From assembly GCA_030145305.1 (NCBI GenBank), contig JAQYVX010000002.1, positions 310,001-374,000 of the forward strand: a stretch of DNA of 64,000 nucleotides. The letters run 5' to 3'. A program made the translations under genes and the position numbers. Positions 1-9,387 of the stretch are shown here, one piece after another. Under the pieces are notes generated by a model that made no database searches, was not told the origin of the DNA, and saw only the letters and a list, made by a program, of their open reading frames with translations. Numbering within the stretch: position 1 is the first letter of the stretch; every line of letters starts with the position of its first letter. This DNA comes from Halarcobacter sp. (lineage in GTDB: Bacteria; Campylobacterota; Campylobacteria; Campylobacterales; Arcobacteraceae).

Positions 1-285
1 TCTGGAATATCAATAGTTCTAGGCTATATTATGAGCAATTATACAAATGCAGATTTTGCTTATATCGATTCCTTTACTACAGTTTTTGCCATATTTAGCA
101 CATATATGTTAGCTAAAAAAGTTTTAGAAAATTGGATTTATTGGATTGTAATTGATACAATTTCTATTTATATTTATATTCAAAAAGGATTGGATTTAAC
201 AGCAATTTTATTTACAATATATACATTCCTCGCTTTTATAGCTTATAAAAAATGGAAAGAAGAGTATGAACTTTCTAAAGCTTAA
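1..285 (+). CDS. pnuC: PnuC-type vitamin/nucleoside transporter, C-terminal part (5' end outside window)
   Basis: The reading frame is open from base 1, so the true start lies upstream; the ATG at 31 is internal. The visible 94 residues hold three hydrophobic segments and end in a basic cytoplasmic tail (KKWKEEYELSKA). The spacing of Trp and Asp in the segment NWIYWIVIDTISIYIY fits the C-terminal half of the PnuC family (SWEET-like facilitators of nicotinamide riboside, with PnuT relatives for thiamine). The stop overlaps the next gene by 20 bp, so the two are translationally coupled. The partner is a small-molecule kinase, which fits PnuC-type uptake by facilitated diffusion and phosphorylation trapping. 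The substrate (nicotinamide riboside or thiamine) cannot be decided from the visible part. Confidence 0.8.
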   Translation, partial: SGISIVLGYIMSNYTNADFAYIDSFTTVFAIFSTYMLAKKVLENWIYWIVIDTISIYIYIQKGLDLTAILFTIYTFLAFIAYKKWKEEYELSKA

Positions 286-1042
286 AAAGCTTAATAAATT
301 AGATATTTTTAAAAATGAAAAACTTCTAAGCCTTGAAAAATTAAAAAAACAAGGCTTTTGTAATATAAATTATAAATTAAACTCCTGCACAAACTCTTAT
401 TTGCTTCGTGTTTTTAAAGATGACTCAACGGTAAATATAAGTAGAGAATATGAATATAAGATTCAAAAAAAAGCTTGGGAGAAATCAATTGCTCCAAAAC
501 CTTTATACTTAAACAAAAAAAAGAGTTTTATGATTACAGAGTTCTTAGAAGGAATTCACAAATATAAGCTTAGAAAAACTGAAGTAAGAAGTATTATAAA
601 AAATATTAAAAAACTCCATAAAATAAAAAGTTCAGAAAAAAGTTATGATATAAAAAATGATTTTGAAAACTATAAAAAACTTTTACAGGACAAAGATTCA
701 AAAAAGATTATCCAAGAATCTTTAAAAGAATTAAAAAAAATAGACAAATATAAAAAAAGACCTGTAAGTACACATCATGATTTAAATCCAAGAAATATTA
801 TTTTTTATAAAAATAGTGTCAAGTTTATTGATTGGGAATATGCAGGAGTAAATGATTGTTTTTTTGATTTAGCAACAATTTGTGTAGAGTTTAAATTAAA
901 TAAAAAAATGCAAAACTTAGCACTTGAATACTATTTTAAAAAGAGCAAAGAAAAAAATAAAAAGGCACATAAAAAGTCTTTAAATTCTTATATGAAAATA
1001 TACAAAAATCTATGTATTCTTTGGTTTAAAACTTTAAAATAA
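266..1042 (+). CDS. Choline/aminoglycoside-kinase-fold phosphotransferase (thiamine kinase-like)
   Basis: A 258-residue protein with the APH/choline kinase fold. The catalytic loop is HHDLNPRNIIF (about residues 170-180) and the metal-binding motif is IDWEYAG (about 188-194), matching the HxDxxxxN and D-W/F-E/D pattern of ThiK and choline kinases. It should phosphorylate a small alcohol with ATP in the cytoplasm. It starts inside the PnuC-type gene, with an AAGAG ribosome site just ahead of the ATG. Coupling to the transporter suggests it phosphorylates the imported compound, with thiamine the best guess by analogy with PnuT-thiamine kinase pairs. Choline or another alcohol remains possible. 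Very Lys-rich. Confidence 0.75.
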   Translation: MNFLKLKKLNKLDIFKNEKLLSLEKLKKQGFCNINYKLNSCTNSYLLRVFKDDSTVNISREYEYKIQKKAWEKSIAPKPLYLNKKKSFMITEFLEGIHKYKLRKTEVRSIIKNIKKLHKIKSSEKSYDIKNDFENYKKLLQDKDSKKIIQESLKELKKIDKYKKRPVSTHHDLNPRNIIFYKNSVKFIDWEYAGVNDCFFDLATICVEFKLNKKMQNLALEYYFKKSKEKNKKAHKKSLNSYMKIYKNLCILWFKTLK

Positions 1043-1161
1043 AGTTTATTCTTTTAACTCTTCTTTTTTTATTTTTTAATAAAAAAGTACTCTTAATCAT
1101 TTTTTAAATTTCTTTTTACTTTTTTACATTATACTTCCACAAAACTAGAAAGTTGAGATTA

Positions 1162-2049
1162 ATGAATAACCCTTTATTATATATTTTTATAATTTTTATA
1201 ATTTTTATTCAAAATATAAATGCAAACATAAAAACAATTCAAAAAGTAGAAAATCAAAAAATTCTTATTGGATATTATGGAAGACCTAATACTAAATCTT
1301 TAGGAATATTAGGGGAAAGTAATATTGATACTCTAGTTAAAAAAATGAAAATAAAAGAAGAATACTTTAAAAAAGAACTCAATAATAAAGTTGATATTCA
1401 AATGGCTTTCCATATTATTTATGGTTTAGCAACACCTGATCCAGGAAAAAGAAATACTTATATGCTAAGACTTTCAGAAAAAAGTTTATTAAAATATATA
1501 AAGAGAGCTAAAGAAGAAGGTTTCAAAGTAATTATTGATTTACAAATGGGAACAAACTCAGCAGTTGAAGCACTAAGTTTAGTTTTAAAATATCTAAAAT
1601 ATGACAATGTACACTTAGCCCTTGACCCAGAATTCAGAATTCCAAAACATAGAAGATATCCTCCAGGAAGATTTATAGGACATATTTTTGCAAAAGAATT
1701 AAATACAGCACAAGAGTTAGTAAATAATTATATTATTGAAAATGATCTTGAAAAAAAAGATTTAATAGTTCATATGTTTCACAAAAGAATGTTAAGAAAA
1801 AAAGATGAAGTTAAAAACTATGAAAATGTAAATCTTGTTTATAATATAGATGGTCATGGAGATCCTGCTGTAAAAATAAAAATCTATAATAATTTGTACA
1901 CTAAAAATGAAATGAAATTTGCAAAAAGTGGCTTTAAGATTTTTTATAATGCAGATACACATATAATGACACCAAAACAATTATTTGGATTAGAACCTAC
2001 AAGAGGAAGACAAATCTGGACAAATCCTTATTATATAAATTACCAATAA
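1162..2049 (+). CDS. Secreted protein of unknown function, possible TIM-barrel-like fold
   Basis: About 295 residues with an N-terminal hydrophobic stretch (YIFIIFIIFIQNINA), which I read as a signal peptide or anchor. I chose the ATG at 1162; a TTG at 1153 in frame would add three residues. Repeated beta-alpha-like units follow, with motifs VIIDLQMG, HLALDPEFRI, LIVHMFHKRM, LVYNIDGHGDP and FKIFYNADTHIM, and a Tyr-rich end (NPYYINYQ). The LDPE and HxF motifs and the ending resemble a family of secreted proteins I associate with actinobacterial lipoproteins that look like glycoside hydrolases, but I cannot assign a substrate. It stands alone, with about 110 bp of non-coding DNA on each side. 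Confidence 0.6.
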   Translation: MNNPLLYIFIIFIIFIQNINANIKTIQKVENQKILIGYYGRPNTKSLGILGESNIDTLVKKMKIKEEYFKKELNNKVDIQMAFHIIYGLATPDPGKRNTYMLRLSEKSLLKYIKRAKEEGFKVIIDLQMGTNSAVEALSLVLKYLKYDNVHLALDPEFRIPKHRRYPPGRFIGHIFAKELNTAQELVNNYIIENDLEKKDLIVHMFHKRMLRKKDEVKNYENVNLVYNIDGHGDPAVKIKIYNNLYTKNEMKFAKSGFKIFYNADTHIMTPKQLFGLEPTRGRQIWTNPYYINYQ

Positions 2050-2165
2050 TTATTTAGATAAATATTAAGGATTTAGACTTGCAATTATAGTCTTTATTAT
2101 AAACTATTTTCAACTTCTTTTTTTATATTATTTAGTAAAATATAAACTTAATATCAAGGATTCTC

Positions 2166-3884
2166 ATGTCAAATGCACATTTATTAAATTCTATTCTTTA
2201 TCTTATTATTGTAGCTACTATTTTAGTAACTATCTCTAAAAGATTGGGCTTAGGTAGTATTTTAGGTTTATTGCTTGCAGGAGTAATTGTAGGTCCTTAT
2301 TCTTCTGGTCCAATTCTAACAAAAGAGGTGGAATCTGTAAGACATATAACAGAGTTTGGTGTAGTTTTACTTTTATTTGTAATTGGCCTTGAAATGCAGC
2401 CTAAAAAACTTTGGAGCATGAGAAAAGAAGTTTTTGGCTTAGGAAGTGCGCAAATTCTTATTTCTGGATTTTTTATATCTTTATACTCTATTTATTATAC
2501 TGATTCTTTGCAAGTTGCTATGTTAGTTGGATTAACTTTTGCTCTTTCTTCTACTGCTTTTGTAATGCAAATATTACAAGAAAAAGGGGAACTTTATTCA
2601 CCTATGGGAAAAAGTAGTTTTTCAATTCTTTTAATGCAAGATTTAGCTGTTGTTCCTTTATTAGCTCTTGTACCAATATTAGCTGATAAAGGGGATTTAA
2701 CTGATGGACATCCCCTTTGGCAACAAGTTCTAATCGCTGTTAGTTTGATTCTTATTCTATTTGCTTTTGGAAAGTATATTATTCCTAAACTTCTTGATTA
2801 TTTAGCTTCTAATCAAAATAAAGAAGCCTTCTTTTTTTCTGTAATCTTATCAGTAGCCTTCGCTGCTTGGGCTATGGAACAAGCTGGTTTGTCTATGGCT
2901 TTAGGTGCATTTATTATGGGTATGATTTTATCTAGTTCTAAATACCACTATCAAATTCAAGCAAATGTAGAACCTTACAAAGGTCTTCTAATGACTTTGT
3001 TTTTTGTTGCTGTTGGAATGTCTATTGATTTAAATGCCATGATGGATAATCCTTATATTCTAATTCAACATTTAATAGTAATTATGGGAATAAAAATACT
3101 CATATTATTTTTAATTATGTTATTTATGGGATACACTCGTTCTACAGCTATCTCTGTTTCATTTTTATTAGCTCAAAGTGGAGAATTTGGCTTTGTACTT
3201 TTTGGTGCCGCTAAAGCCTTAGGTGTAATTAGTGATGAACTGTTTGTTGCAGCTGTTACTATTATCTCTTTTAGTATGCTATTAACTCCTCTTGTAATAA
3301 ATATAAGTGAAAAACTTAGCATAAAATTCGATAATACTCCAATAGAAATAAAATCAGCTTATGTTCCAGAAGAAGAATGGAATGGTGTATTTATTGTAGG
3401 ATATGGTAGAGTTGGTAGACTTATTGCTACAATGTTAGACCGAGCAAATGTACCTTTTATAGCTTTTGACATTGATACAAAAAGAGTAGAAATTGGCCAA
3501 AAAGAAGGAAGAGCTGTTTATTATGGAGAATTAAGCAATCTTGAGTTTTTATCAAATATTGGACTTTCAAGAGCAAATGCTGTTATTGTAACTGTGGATA
3601 ATCATCATACCTCATCAAAAATTGTTTCACATATTAGAAATATTTCATCTGGATTAAGAATTTTAGCAAGAACTAAAAATATGAAAACTAGAGATGCCTT
3701 ATTAACACATGGCGCTTCTTGGGTAATGCCTGAATCCTCTGAGGGAAGTCTTAGACTAGGAGAAGAGACTTTATTAAGTCTTGGCATGTCAAAAGAAGAT
3801 GTAAGTGAGCTTTTAACTTTCTTTAGAAAAGATGACTATGAAACTATTAGAAAACTCCATAGAATTGTTGATAGTGAAGATTAA
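2166..3884 (+). CDS. Monovalent cation:proton antiporter-2 family protein (KefB/KefC-like)
   Basis: A 572-residue inner-membrane protein. Residues 1-385 form about twelve to thirteen hydrophobic segments of the Na+/H+ exchanger fold (GLGSILGLLLAGVIVGP, LLLFVIGLEMQP, FALSSTAFVMQ, LLMQDLAVVPLL). Residues about 405-525 form an RCK_N/TrkA-N Rossmann domain (FIVGYGRVGRLIA, then FDIDTKRVE) that would bind a nucleotide. The length and order match KefB/KefC-type K+/H+ antiporters and their YbaL relatives. No TrkA-C domain is evident. It probably exchanges K+ or Na+ for H+ under nucleotide or glutathione-adduct control; the ion is not decided by sequence. Confidence 0.88.
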   Translation: MSNAHLLNSILYLIIVATILVTISKRLGLGSILGLLLAGVIVGPYSSGPILTKEVESVRHITEFGVVLLLFVIGLEMQPKKLWSMRKEVFGLGSAQILISGFFISLYSIYYTDSLQVAMLVGLTFALSSTAFVMQILQEKGELYSPMGKSSFSILLMQDLAVVPLLALVPILADKGDLTDGHPLWQQVLIAVSLILILFAFGKYIIPKLLDYLASNQNKEAFFFSVILSVAFAAWAMEQAGLSMALGAFIMGMILSSSKYHYQIQANVEPYKGLLMTLFFVAVGMSIDLNAMMDNPYILIQHLIVIMGIKILILFLIMLFMGYTRSTAISVSFLLAQSGEFGFVLFGAAKALGVISDELFVAAVTIISFSMLLTPLVINISEKLSIKFDNTPIEIKSAYVPEEEWNGVFIVGYGRVGRLIATMLDRANVPFIAFDIDTKRVEIGQKEGRAVYYGELSNLEFLSNIGLSRANAVIVTVDNHHTSSKIVSHIRNISSGLRILARTKNMKTRDALLTHGASWVMPESSEGSLRLGEETLLSLGMSKEDVSELLTFFRKDDYETIRKLHRIVDSED

Positions 3885-3915
3885 AAATCAAGAGAATGCT
3901 TTAATAAGCTTTGGG

Positions 3916-3921
3916 TATAAT
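3916..3921 (+). promoter_or_regulatory. -10 element of uvrC, placed for a leaderless transcript
   Basis: A perfect TATAAT preceded by TTGGG ends only five bases before the uvrC ATG at 3927. Transcription from it would start at or one or two bases from the A of the ATG. No Shine-Dalgarno sequence is present in the bases ahead of the start codon. Confidence 0.5.
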
Positions 3922-3926
3922 CCAAA

Positions 3927-5759
3927 ATGAATTTAGAAGAAAAACTACAAAATTTGCCAAATGAGGCAGGTGTTTATCAATACTTTGATGAAGAAGGACA
4001 TTTACTTTATATTGGAAAAGCTAAGGTTTTAAAAAACCGAGTAAAATCTTATTTTAAATTTACCCCTGAACTTCTTCCTAGTGATAGATTAAGTGCTCGT
4101 ATTTATAAAATGATTACAGAGGTTAAATCCTTAGAATGGATTGTTGTTCCTAATGAACACGATGCTTTAATTCTAGAAAATTCTTTAATAAAACAACTAA
4201 AACCAAAATACAATATTTTACTAAGAGATGATAAAACTTATCCCTATCTTTACATAAATTTAAATGAAGAGTTTCCGAGAATAGAGATTACAAGAAAAGT
4301 TTTAAAAGAAAAAAATATCAAATACTTTGGGCCTTATTCCACGGGTGCTAGAGATATGTTGGATTCTATTTATGAAATAATACCTTTAGTTCAAAAAAAA
4401 TCTTGTATCAAAGGAAAGAAAGCTTGCTTATTTCATCAAATAAATAAATGCCTAGCACCTTGTGAAGGAAAGATTAACAAAGAAGATTATTCGAAACTTG
4501 TAGAAGAAGCTCTAGGATTTATTTATAATAAAAATAAATTGATAACAAGATTAAATCTCAAAATGGAAGAGTATAGCTCAGAATTTAGATTTGAAGAGGC
4601 TTTGAAATTAAGAGATAGAATAAAAACAATTAAAAAATCTCAAATCCATACAGGTATGGATTTAGCAACAAATGAAAATATAGATCTATTTGCAATAAAA
4701 GCTATAAATAATAAAGCAGTTCTAGTTCGTATGTTCTTTAGAGATGGAAAATTAGCATCAAGTAACCACAACTATATAAAACAAAATAAAGATGATATAA
4801 ATATTGATTTAAATGAAGCCTATAGTAGAGCTATTATAAATTACTACGATAATGAAATCCCCCTACTTCCTTCTGAAATACTAATTGCTGATGAGCTTGA
4901 AGAAAAAGAAGATATTGAAGAGTTTATAAAACAAAAATTTTCAAAAAGTATTAGTATTATTAACCCAAAAAGAGGAAAAAAGAAAGAGATAATTCAAGTT
5001 GCACATAATAATTGTGATGAACTCCTTAGGCTTTCAAATACTACAACTCAAACTTCACTTTATCAAGATTTAAAACTATTATTTAATCTTGAAAAAACTC
5101 CAAATAGATTTGAATGTTTTGACAATTCTCATATGATGGGACAAGCTACGGTTGGGGCGATGGTAACTTGGGAAGAAAACTTTATAAAATCCGATTTTAG
5201 ACATTATAATTTAGAATCAAAAGATGAATATGGACAAATGAGAGAAACTCTAATTAGGCGAGTTGAAAGCTTTGAAAAAAATCCAGCTCCTGATGTCTGG
5301 GTTTTAGATGGAGGGGAAACTTTATTGAAGCTAGCAAGAGATATTAGAGATTCCTGTGGAGTAAACCTAGATCTTGTTGCTATTGCTAAAGAAAAACTTG
5401 ATTTTAAAGCTCACCGAGCTAAAGGGAGTGCTAAAGATATACTCTTCTATGAAAGAGCTGGTGAAATTTTAAAGCTAGAACTTGTGCCCTCGGATAAAAG
5501 ATTACAATTTATTCAAAGACTAAGAGATGAAGCACATAGATTTGCAATTACTTTTCACAAAAAACAAAAGAGAAAAGAAGATACTCAAATCTCACTTTTA
5601 CAAATAAAAGGTATAGGCGAAGCAAAAATTAAAAAGTTACTTTTATATTTTGGAACATTTGAAAATATAAAAAATGCAAAATTAGAAGAATTAAAAGATG
5701 TTCTAAACGAAAAAGATGCTATTCTTCTGATTAATTATTTTAAAAATCTAGAGGCTTAA
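3927..5759 (+). CDS. uvrC: Excinuclease ABC subunit C
   Basis: 610 residues, the usual UvrC length. It makes the 3' and 5' incisions in UvrABC nucleotide excision repair. The GIY-YIG nuclease domain occupies about residues 13-90 (GVYQYFDEEGHLLYIGKAK, then NRVKSYF). The UVR motif that contacts UvrB is near 215-240 (EEALKLRDRIKTIKK). The RNase H-like second nuclease domain is in the middle (FECFDNSHMMGQATVGAMV; VWVLDGGETLL). The C-terminal helix-hairpin-helix pair (IKGIGEAKIKKLLLYFGT) binds DNA. A TATAAT ends five bases before the ATG and no ribosome site is seen, so the mRNA may be leaderless. The gene is followed after 3 bp by alr. Confidence 0.97.
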   Translation: MNLEEKLQNLPNEAGVYQYFDEEGHLLYIGKAKVLKNRVKSYFKFTPELLPSDRLSARIYKMITEVKSLEWIVVPNEHDALILENSLIKQLKPKYNILLRDDKTYPYLYINLNEEFPRIEITRKVLKEKNIKYFGPYSTGARDMLDSIYEIIPLVQKKSCIKGKKACLFHQINKCLAPCEGKINKEDYSKLVEEALGFIYNKNKLITRLNLKMEEYSSEFRFEEALKLRDRIKTIKKSQIHTGMDLATNENIDLFAIKAINNKAVLVRMFFRDGKLASSNHNYIKQNKDDINIDLNEAYSRAIINYYDNEIPLLPSEILIADELEEKEDIEEFIKQKFSKSISIINPKRGKKKEIIQVAHNNCDELLRLSNTTTQTSLYQDLKLLFNLEKTPNRFECFDNSHMMGQATVGAMVTWEENFIKSDFRHYNLESKDEYGQMRETLIRRVESFEKNPAPDVWVLDGGETLLKLARDIRDSCGVNLDLVAIAKEKLDFKAHRAKGSAKDILFYERAGEILKLELVPSDKRLQFIQRLRDEAHRFAITFHKKQKRKEDTQISLLQIKGIGEAKIKKLLLYFGTFENIKNAKLEELKDVLNEKDAILLINYFKNLEA

Positions 5760-5762
5760 CTT

Positions 5763-6785
5763 TTGGCAAAAATTGTCTTAAACAAATCTAACTATTTTCA
5801 CAATCTAAATACTATTTCAGAACATATTGGTTCAAAAGAAAAAATAGCTGTTGTCTTAAAAGATAATGCTTATGGACATGGATTAGTTGAAATTGCAAAA
5901 CTTGCAAATGAATTCGGAATCAAACACGCAGTTGTAAGAACTATTCAAGAAGCTACAAAAGTAGAGGCTTATTTCAATCAAATCTTAATTTTAGCTGACA
6001 CTAATATTAAAACTTATTCACATACTTTTCACATAGTAATCAACTCCTTAGAAGATATTGAGAAACTGCCCGAAAACACGAATGTTCATCTAAAAATAGA
6101 CACAGGAATGCATAGAAATGGAATTTCTCCAAAGTCCTTAGAAAAGGCTATTTATGGGATTCATAGACGAAAATTAAATTTATGTGGAGTAATGACACAC
6201 TATAGAGCTGCTGATGAACTCTCATGTGATTTCTTTTGGCAAAGGTCAATTTTTAGGGATGTAAAAAAAGAAGTGAAAAGAATATGTGAAAAACTTTTAT
6301 TAACTATTCCAAAGTTTCATTCTGCTAGTTCTTCTGCTTTATTTAGATTTAAGAATTGTGATGACGATTTAGTAAGAGTAGGAATTGCACAGTATGGATA
6401 TTTAGAAACAGATATAATTTTTTCAAATCCAGAACTTAAACCAGTGATGTCATTATGGGCCAAAAAAATTGCCACAAGAGATTTGAAAAAAAATCAAAAA
6501 GTTGGCTATGGAGGAATCTATTTAGCAAAAAAAGATATGAAAATTTCTACTTATGATTTAGGTTATGGAGATGGATTCTTCAGATTAAATGGAAAAGAAA
6601 AATATCTTACACCTAAAGGATATGAAATTTTAGGAAGAGTATCTATGGATAATATTTCTGTAAATAGTACAGATGAAGAAATCTGTATTTTTGATGATAT
6701 TACTAAATTAGCAAAGATGCACAATACAATTGTTTATGAAATAACTGCCACATTAAATCCAGACATAGAAAAAGTAATACAATGA
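5763..6785 (+). CDS. alr: Alanine racemase
   Basis: A PLP enzyme that interconverts L- and D-alanine for peptidoglycan. The start is TTG at 5763, three bases after uvrC. PLP binds Lys33 in [10 protein letters not shown]; the second catalytic Tyr lies in VGYGGIY, and the SMDNIS motif matches the C-terminal beta domain. 340 residues is slightly short for the family (about 355-375), with a compact N-terminal barrel. The stop overlaps the start of the Sel1 protein gene by 4 bp (ATGA). D-alanine made here feeds the Ddl and MurF enzymes encoded near 36-39 kb. Confidence 0.95.
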   Translation: MAKIVLNKSNYFHNLNTISEHIGSKEKIAVVLKDNAYGHGLVEIAKLANEFGIKHAVVRTIQEATKVEAYFNQILILADTNIKTYSHTFHIVINSLEDIEKLPENTNVHLKIDTGMHRNGISPKSLEKAIYGIHRRKLNLCGVMTHYRAADELSCDFFWQRSIFRDVKKEVKRICEKLLLTIPKFHSASSSALFRFKNCDDDLVRVGIAQYGYLETDIIFSNPELKPVMSLWAKKIATRDLKKNQKVGYGGIYLAKKDMKISTYDLGYGDGFFRLNGKEKYLTPKGYEILGRVSMDNISVNSTDEEICIFDDITKLAKMHNTIVYEITATLNPDIEKVIQ

Positions 6786-7444
6786 TAAAAGAAATTATTG
6801 CTTTTGCTCTTTTAATTTCAAGTTTACAAGCAATGACTTTTGAAGATGCTAAAAATGTTGAAGAAAAATATGGAATACTAAAAGCTTTAAGTATGTATAA
6901 ATCTTTAGCTAAAGAAGATGATGCTAAATCGATATTTCATTTAGCAATAATTTATTCAAAGAATAAACCATTTAAAAGAAACCTCACTAAAACTCATGAT
7001 TTATTGCAAAGAGCTAGCCAATTAGATTATCATAAAGCTACCTATTATTTGGGGAAACTTTATTTATCAAAAAAAAGTCCTTATTATGATGTAAAAAAAG
7101 CATATAACACTTTTTTAATAGCTGCAAATAAAAACTATGCTCCTGCTCAAAATATGATTGGACAATTTCTTCTTGTAGGAACTGTTGTAGAAAAAGATTA
7201 TAAATTGGCTGTAAAATACTTTGAAGAAGCCTCAAAGCAAAACTATATAAATGCTCAATGTAATCTAGCTTTTATGTATGCAAGTGGAAAAGGTGTTTTC
7301 CCAAACTTTGGAAGAGCTAATCTTTTTGCAAAAGAAGGTATGAAAAAAGGCAATAAAAAATGCGTAAAAGTTTGGAAAGAATATAATTTACAAAAATATA
7401 GTGAAGATAAAGGCTGGAAATTTAACTTTTATACAAAACCGTAG
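6782..7444 (+). CDS. Exported Sel1-repeat protein
   Basis: 220 residues with a short signal-like N-terminus ([13 protein letters not shown]) and then about four Sel1/TPR-like repeats ([75 protein letters not shown]). Sel1 repeats are alpha-helical solenoids that bind other proteins, usually in the periplasm or outer membrane in this phylum. The start overlaps the alr stop (ATGA). No enzymatic motif is visible, so the partner is unknown. Confidence 0.75.
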   Translation: MIKEIIAFALLISSLQAMTFEDAKNVEEKYGILKALSMYKSLAKEDDAKSIFHLAIIYSKNKPFKRNLTKTHDLLQRASQLDYHKATYYLGKLYLSKKSPYYDVKKAYNTFLIAANKNYAPAQNMIGQFLLVGTVVEKDYKLAVKYFEEASKQNYINAQCNLAFMYASGKGVFPNFGRANLFAKEGMKKGNKKCVKVWKEYNLQKYSEDKGWKFNFYTKP

Positions 7445-7797
7445 ATTCAATAAATTAAATAGTTACTCTACAATGTTGAATTTAAATAAATATAGATCTC
7501 ATCGAAAATATTTTAGGTATATAAATATCACTCTTTTTCTATTTCTTTCATCTGTATCAATCCTTTTTTAATTATTAATTATAGTAATAAAAGAATCATA
7601 TTCATCTTTTAAACCTACACTTGTGTAGTTTATCACTTAATAATATTCTTTTATCTCAATGTTTTCACAAGAGTAGCCTTCAATATAAGACTTTAAAAAA
7701 TGATTTAACTTAAATTTTATAAATATGTGATTATAGTTACTTTATATAATTTTATGAATTATTATGATATTATTATACCTTATTTTAAGGAGTAAAT
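7445..7797. other. Gene-free 353-bp stretch with a possible minus-strand coding remnant
   Basis: No intact gene here. On the minus strand, about 7570-7745, one frame reads as plausible protein (for example FIKFKLNHFLKSYIEGY and SVGLKDEYDSFITIINN). It is interrupted by TAA and has no start, so it could be an eroded gene or chance. At the right end, AAGGAG (7787-7792) is the ribosome site of the next gene, and TATGAT/TATTAT-like boxes near 7762-7775 are candidate -10 elements. Confidence 0.4.
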
Positions 7798-8544
7798 GTG
7801 AAAAGATTTTTTTTTTTAGGTATGTTTGTGATTATTTCATTAATTCTTTTTCCAAAGAATTTGGATGCAAGAGCAGGTGGAGGGGGAAGTTACAGTAGTG
7901 TTTCTATTTCTTCAAGTTCAGGTTCTTCTGGCTCATCATCTGGTGGAGAGGGATTTCTAGCTTTTATTGCAGGATTTATATCTTTATTTATAGGAGGGGC
8001 AGGAGGTGTAGCCTTAGGGAAAAGTATTGAGAAAAAAAATGCTAAAGCATTAATACTACTTGATAAAATTGATGAAACAGATGAAATTTGGAATTATAGA
8101 ACAATAAAGGAAAGAATGGAAAATATCTTTTTTAATGTACAAATGGCATGGACAAAAAGAGATCAAGATATAGCAAAAGAGTATATGAGTAATAAAATAT
8201 ATAAAAAACATAAAATGCAAACAGACAGACTTATTGAAAATAAACTAATTAATAAACTTGAGAGAGTTAATCTCATAAGTACAAAGATTATTGGAATTTT
8301 TGATGATGAAGAAAATGACAAAGATAGTCTAAAAGCAGTTATAAATGGTGGGATGATTGATTTTATGTATGATGAAGAAAATAATAAAATTATTGCAGGT
8401 AGTGACAAAGATTATGAAGAGTTCAGTGAGTTGTGGACATTTATTAGAAAAGATGACAATTGGGTTTTAGACAATATAGAACAGTCTGTAGAAAGTAGAA
8501 GTGTAAAAAATACAAAGATATTTTCTCATTTGCTTGAAGTTTAA
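7798..8544 (+). CDS. Tim44-like domain protein with a Gly/Ser-rich linker and one TM segment
   Basis: 248 residues, starting at GTG 7798, five bases after a strong AAGGAG; the overlapping ATG at 7796 is followed at once by TGA, so GTG is the start. The order is a signal peptide (FFFLGMFVIISLILFP), a Gly/Ser-rich linker (about residues 25-55), a TM segment (FLAFIAGFISLFIGGAGGVALG), and a C-terminal alpha+beta region (about 95-245) of the Tim44/NTF2-like type with a WNYRTIKERMENIFFNVQMAW helix and closing WTFIRKDDNWVLDNIEQ strands. Bacterial Tim44-like proteins are membrane-bound and mostly uncharacterised. An 11-base T run (7807-7817) encodes the Phe codons of the signal peptide. Confidence 0.75.
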   Translation: MKRFFFLGMFVIISLILFPKNLDARAGGGGSYSSVSISSSSGSSGSSSGGEGFLAFIAGFISLFIGGAGGVALGKSIEKKNAKALILLDKIDETDEIWNYRTIKERMENIFFNVQMAWTKRDQDIAKEYMSNKIYKKHKMQTDRLIENKLINKLERVNLISTKIIGIFDDEENDKDSLKAVINGGMIDFMYDEENNKIIAGSDKDYEEFSELWTFIRKDDNWVLDNIEQSVESRSVKNTKIFSHLLEV

Positions 8545-8605
8545 GGAAGCATTCAAAAATCTTATATAATAAAATACTAGAAAGATGATAGTATATTTTT
8601 ATAAA

Positions 8606-8613
8606 GGGGGGGG
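8606..8613. repeat. G8 homopolymer in the gap between convergent genes
   Basis: Eight consecutive G bases in very AT-rich DNA, about 60 bp after the Tim44-like gene stop and about 30 bp beyond the 3' end of the converging CinA-like gene. It belongs to no gene that I can see. Confidence 0.9.
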
Positions 8614-8643
8614 AGTGTTAGAAATTTGATGTAAAATGCTTTA

Positions 8644-9387
8644 TTATTTTATATCAAAAGAGTCATATTTTATTTTTCTTTTCTCTAAAAAAACTATAAA
8701 TAAACTAAAGTTTTCTTCTAAAATTACTTTGTTTAAACTACTTAATGAAAGCACAACTCTTCTTTTATTATTTATAATTTTTGGCAAAGAGGATAATTCT
8801 ATTTCTTTTGGGATTTTTTTCATTAAAGGTATTAAATCATTTTCACTACATTGAGCAGTCAAAGTTAGTCTATATTTTTTAATGCAGTTTCTAAGATAAT
8901 GTGTATTTAAAGCTTCAATTACCATAGTTTGGCTCATTGAAGGAAATCCAGGAGTAAAGAAAAATCTATCTTCTAAATAAAATCCAGGAACATTATTTAC
9001 TACATTTTTAAGAAGTTTTGCATTTAAAGGTAGTTTTCCCATTTCTATTCTATGAGGGTAAGCTTCTTCTCCAAATTGATTTAAGATTAATTCTTTAGCT
9101 TTCTCATGAAATTCCATTTTATTATTAGTAAAAACTTCAGCGGCAATTTGTCTTGTATAATCATCAGGAGTAGCTCCAATTCCACCAAAACAAAACATTA
9201 CAGAGTTTTTATCTTCTTTTATTAGTTTAAAAATATTTTTCATAAGATTTGTATCATCTTCTATAACAAAAGATGCTTTGTGAGTCCAAGCTCGTTTTAG
9301 AAGTTCCTTATTTAAAAATGAAAAATGGGCATCATTACGACGCCCATTTAAAAGTTCTGTTCCTATTATTACGCTATAAAAATTCAT
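8644..9387 (-). CDS. Molybdopterin-binding / CinA N-terminal-like protein
   Basis: 247 residues of the MoCF_biosynth (MoaB/MogA/CinA N-terminal) fold. The signature includes IIGTELLNGRRND near the N-terminus and FCFGGIGATPDDYTRQ (about residues 65-80), matching the GG-G-TxDD-T motif. The C-terminal CinA amidase domain is absent, so this is the short form common in Campylobacterota. Such proteins may have a pyrophosphatase role, but the substrate is uncertain. It begins at the base after the adk stop, so it is probably co-transcribed with and translationally coupled to adk. Confidence 0.85.
   Translation of the reverse strand: MNFYSVIIGTELLNGRRNDAHFSFLNKELLKRAWTHKASFVIEDDTNLMKNIFKLIKEDKNSVMFCFGGIGATPDDYTRQIAAEVFTNNKMEFHEKAKELILNQFGEEAYPHRIEMGKLPLNAKLLKNVVNNVPGFYLEDRFFFTPGFPSMSQTMVIEALNTHYLRNCIKKYRLTLTAQCSENDLIPLMKKIPKEIELSSLPKIINNKRRVVLSLSSLNKVILEENFSLFIVFLEKRKIKYDSFDIK

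Noticed and set aside
7038-7235. Minus-strand reading frame within the Sel1 gene
   Set aside because: Shadow of a real gene on the other strand; composition fits the complementary repeats.
7560-7745. Possible minus-strand gene remnant
   Set aside because: Reads like protein in places but has internal stops and no start; kept only as a note in the gap feature.
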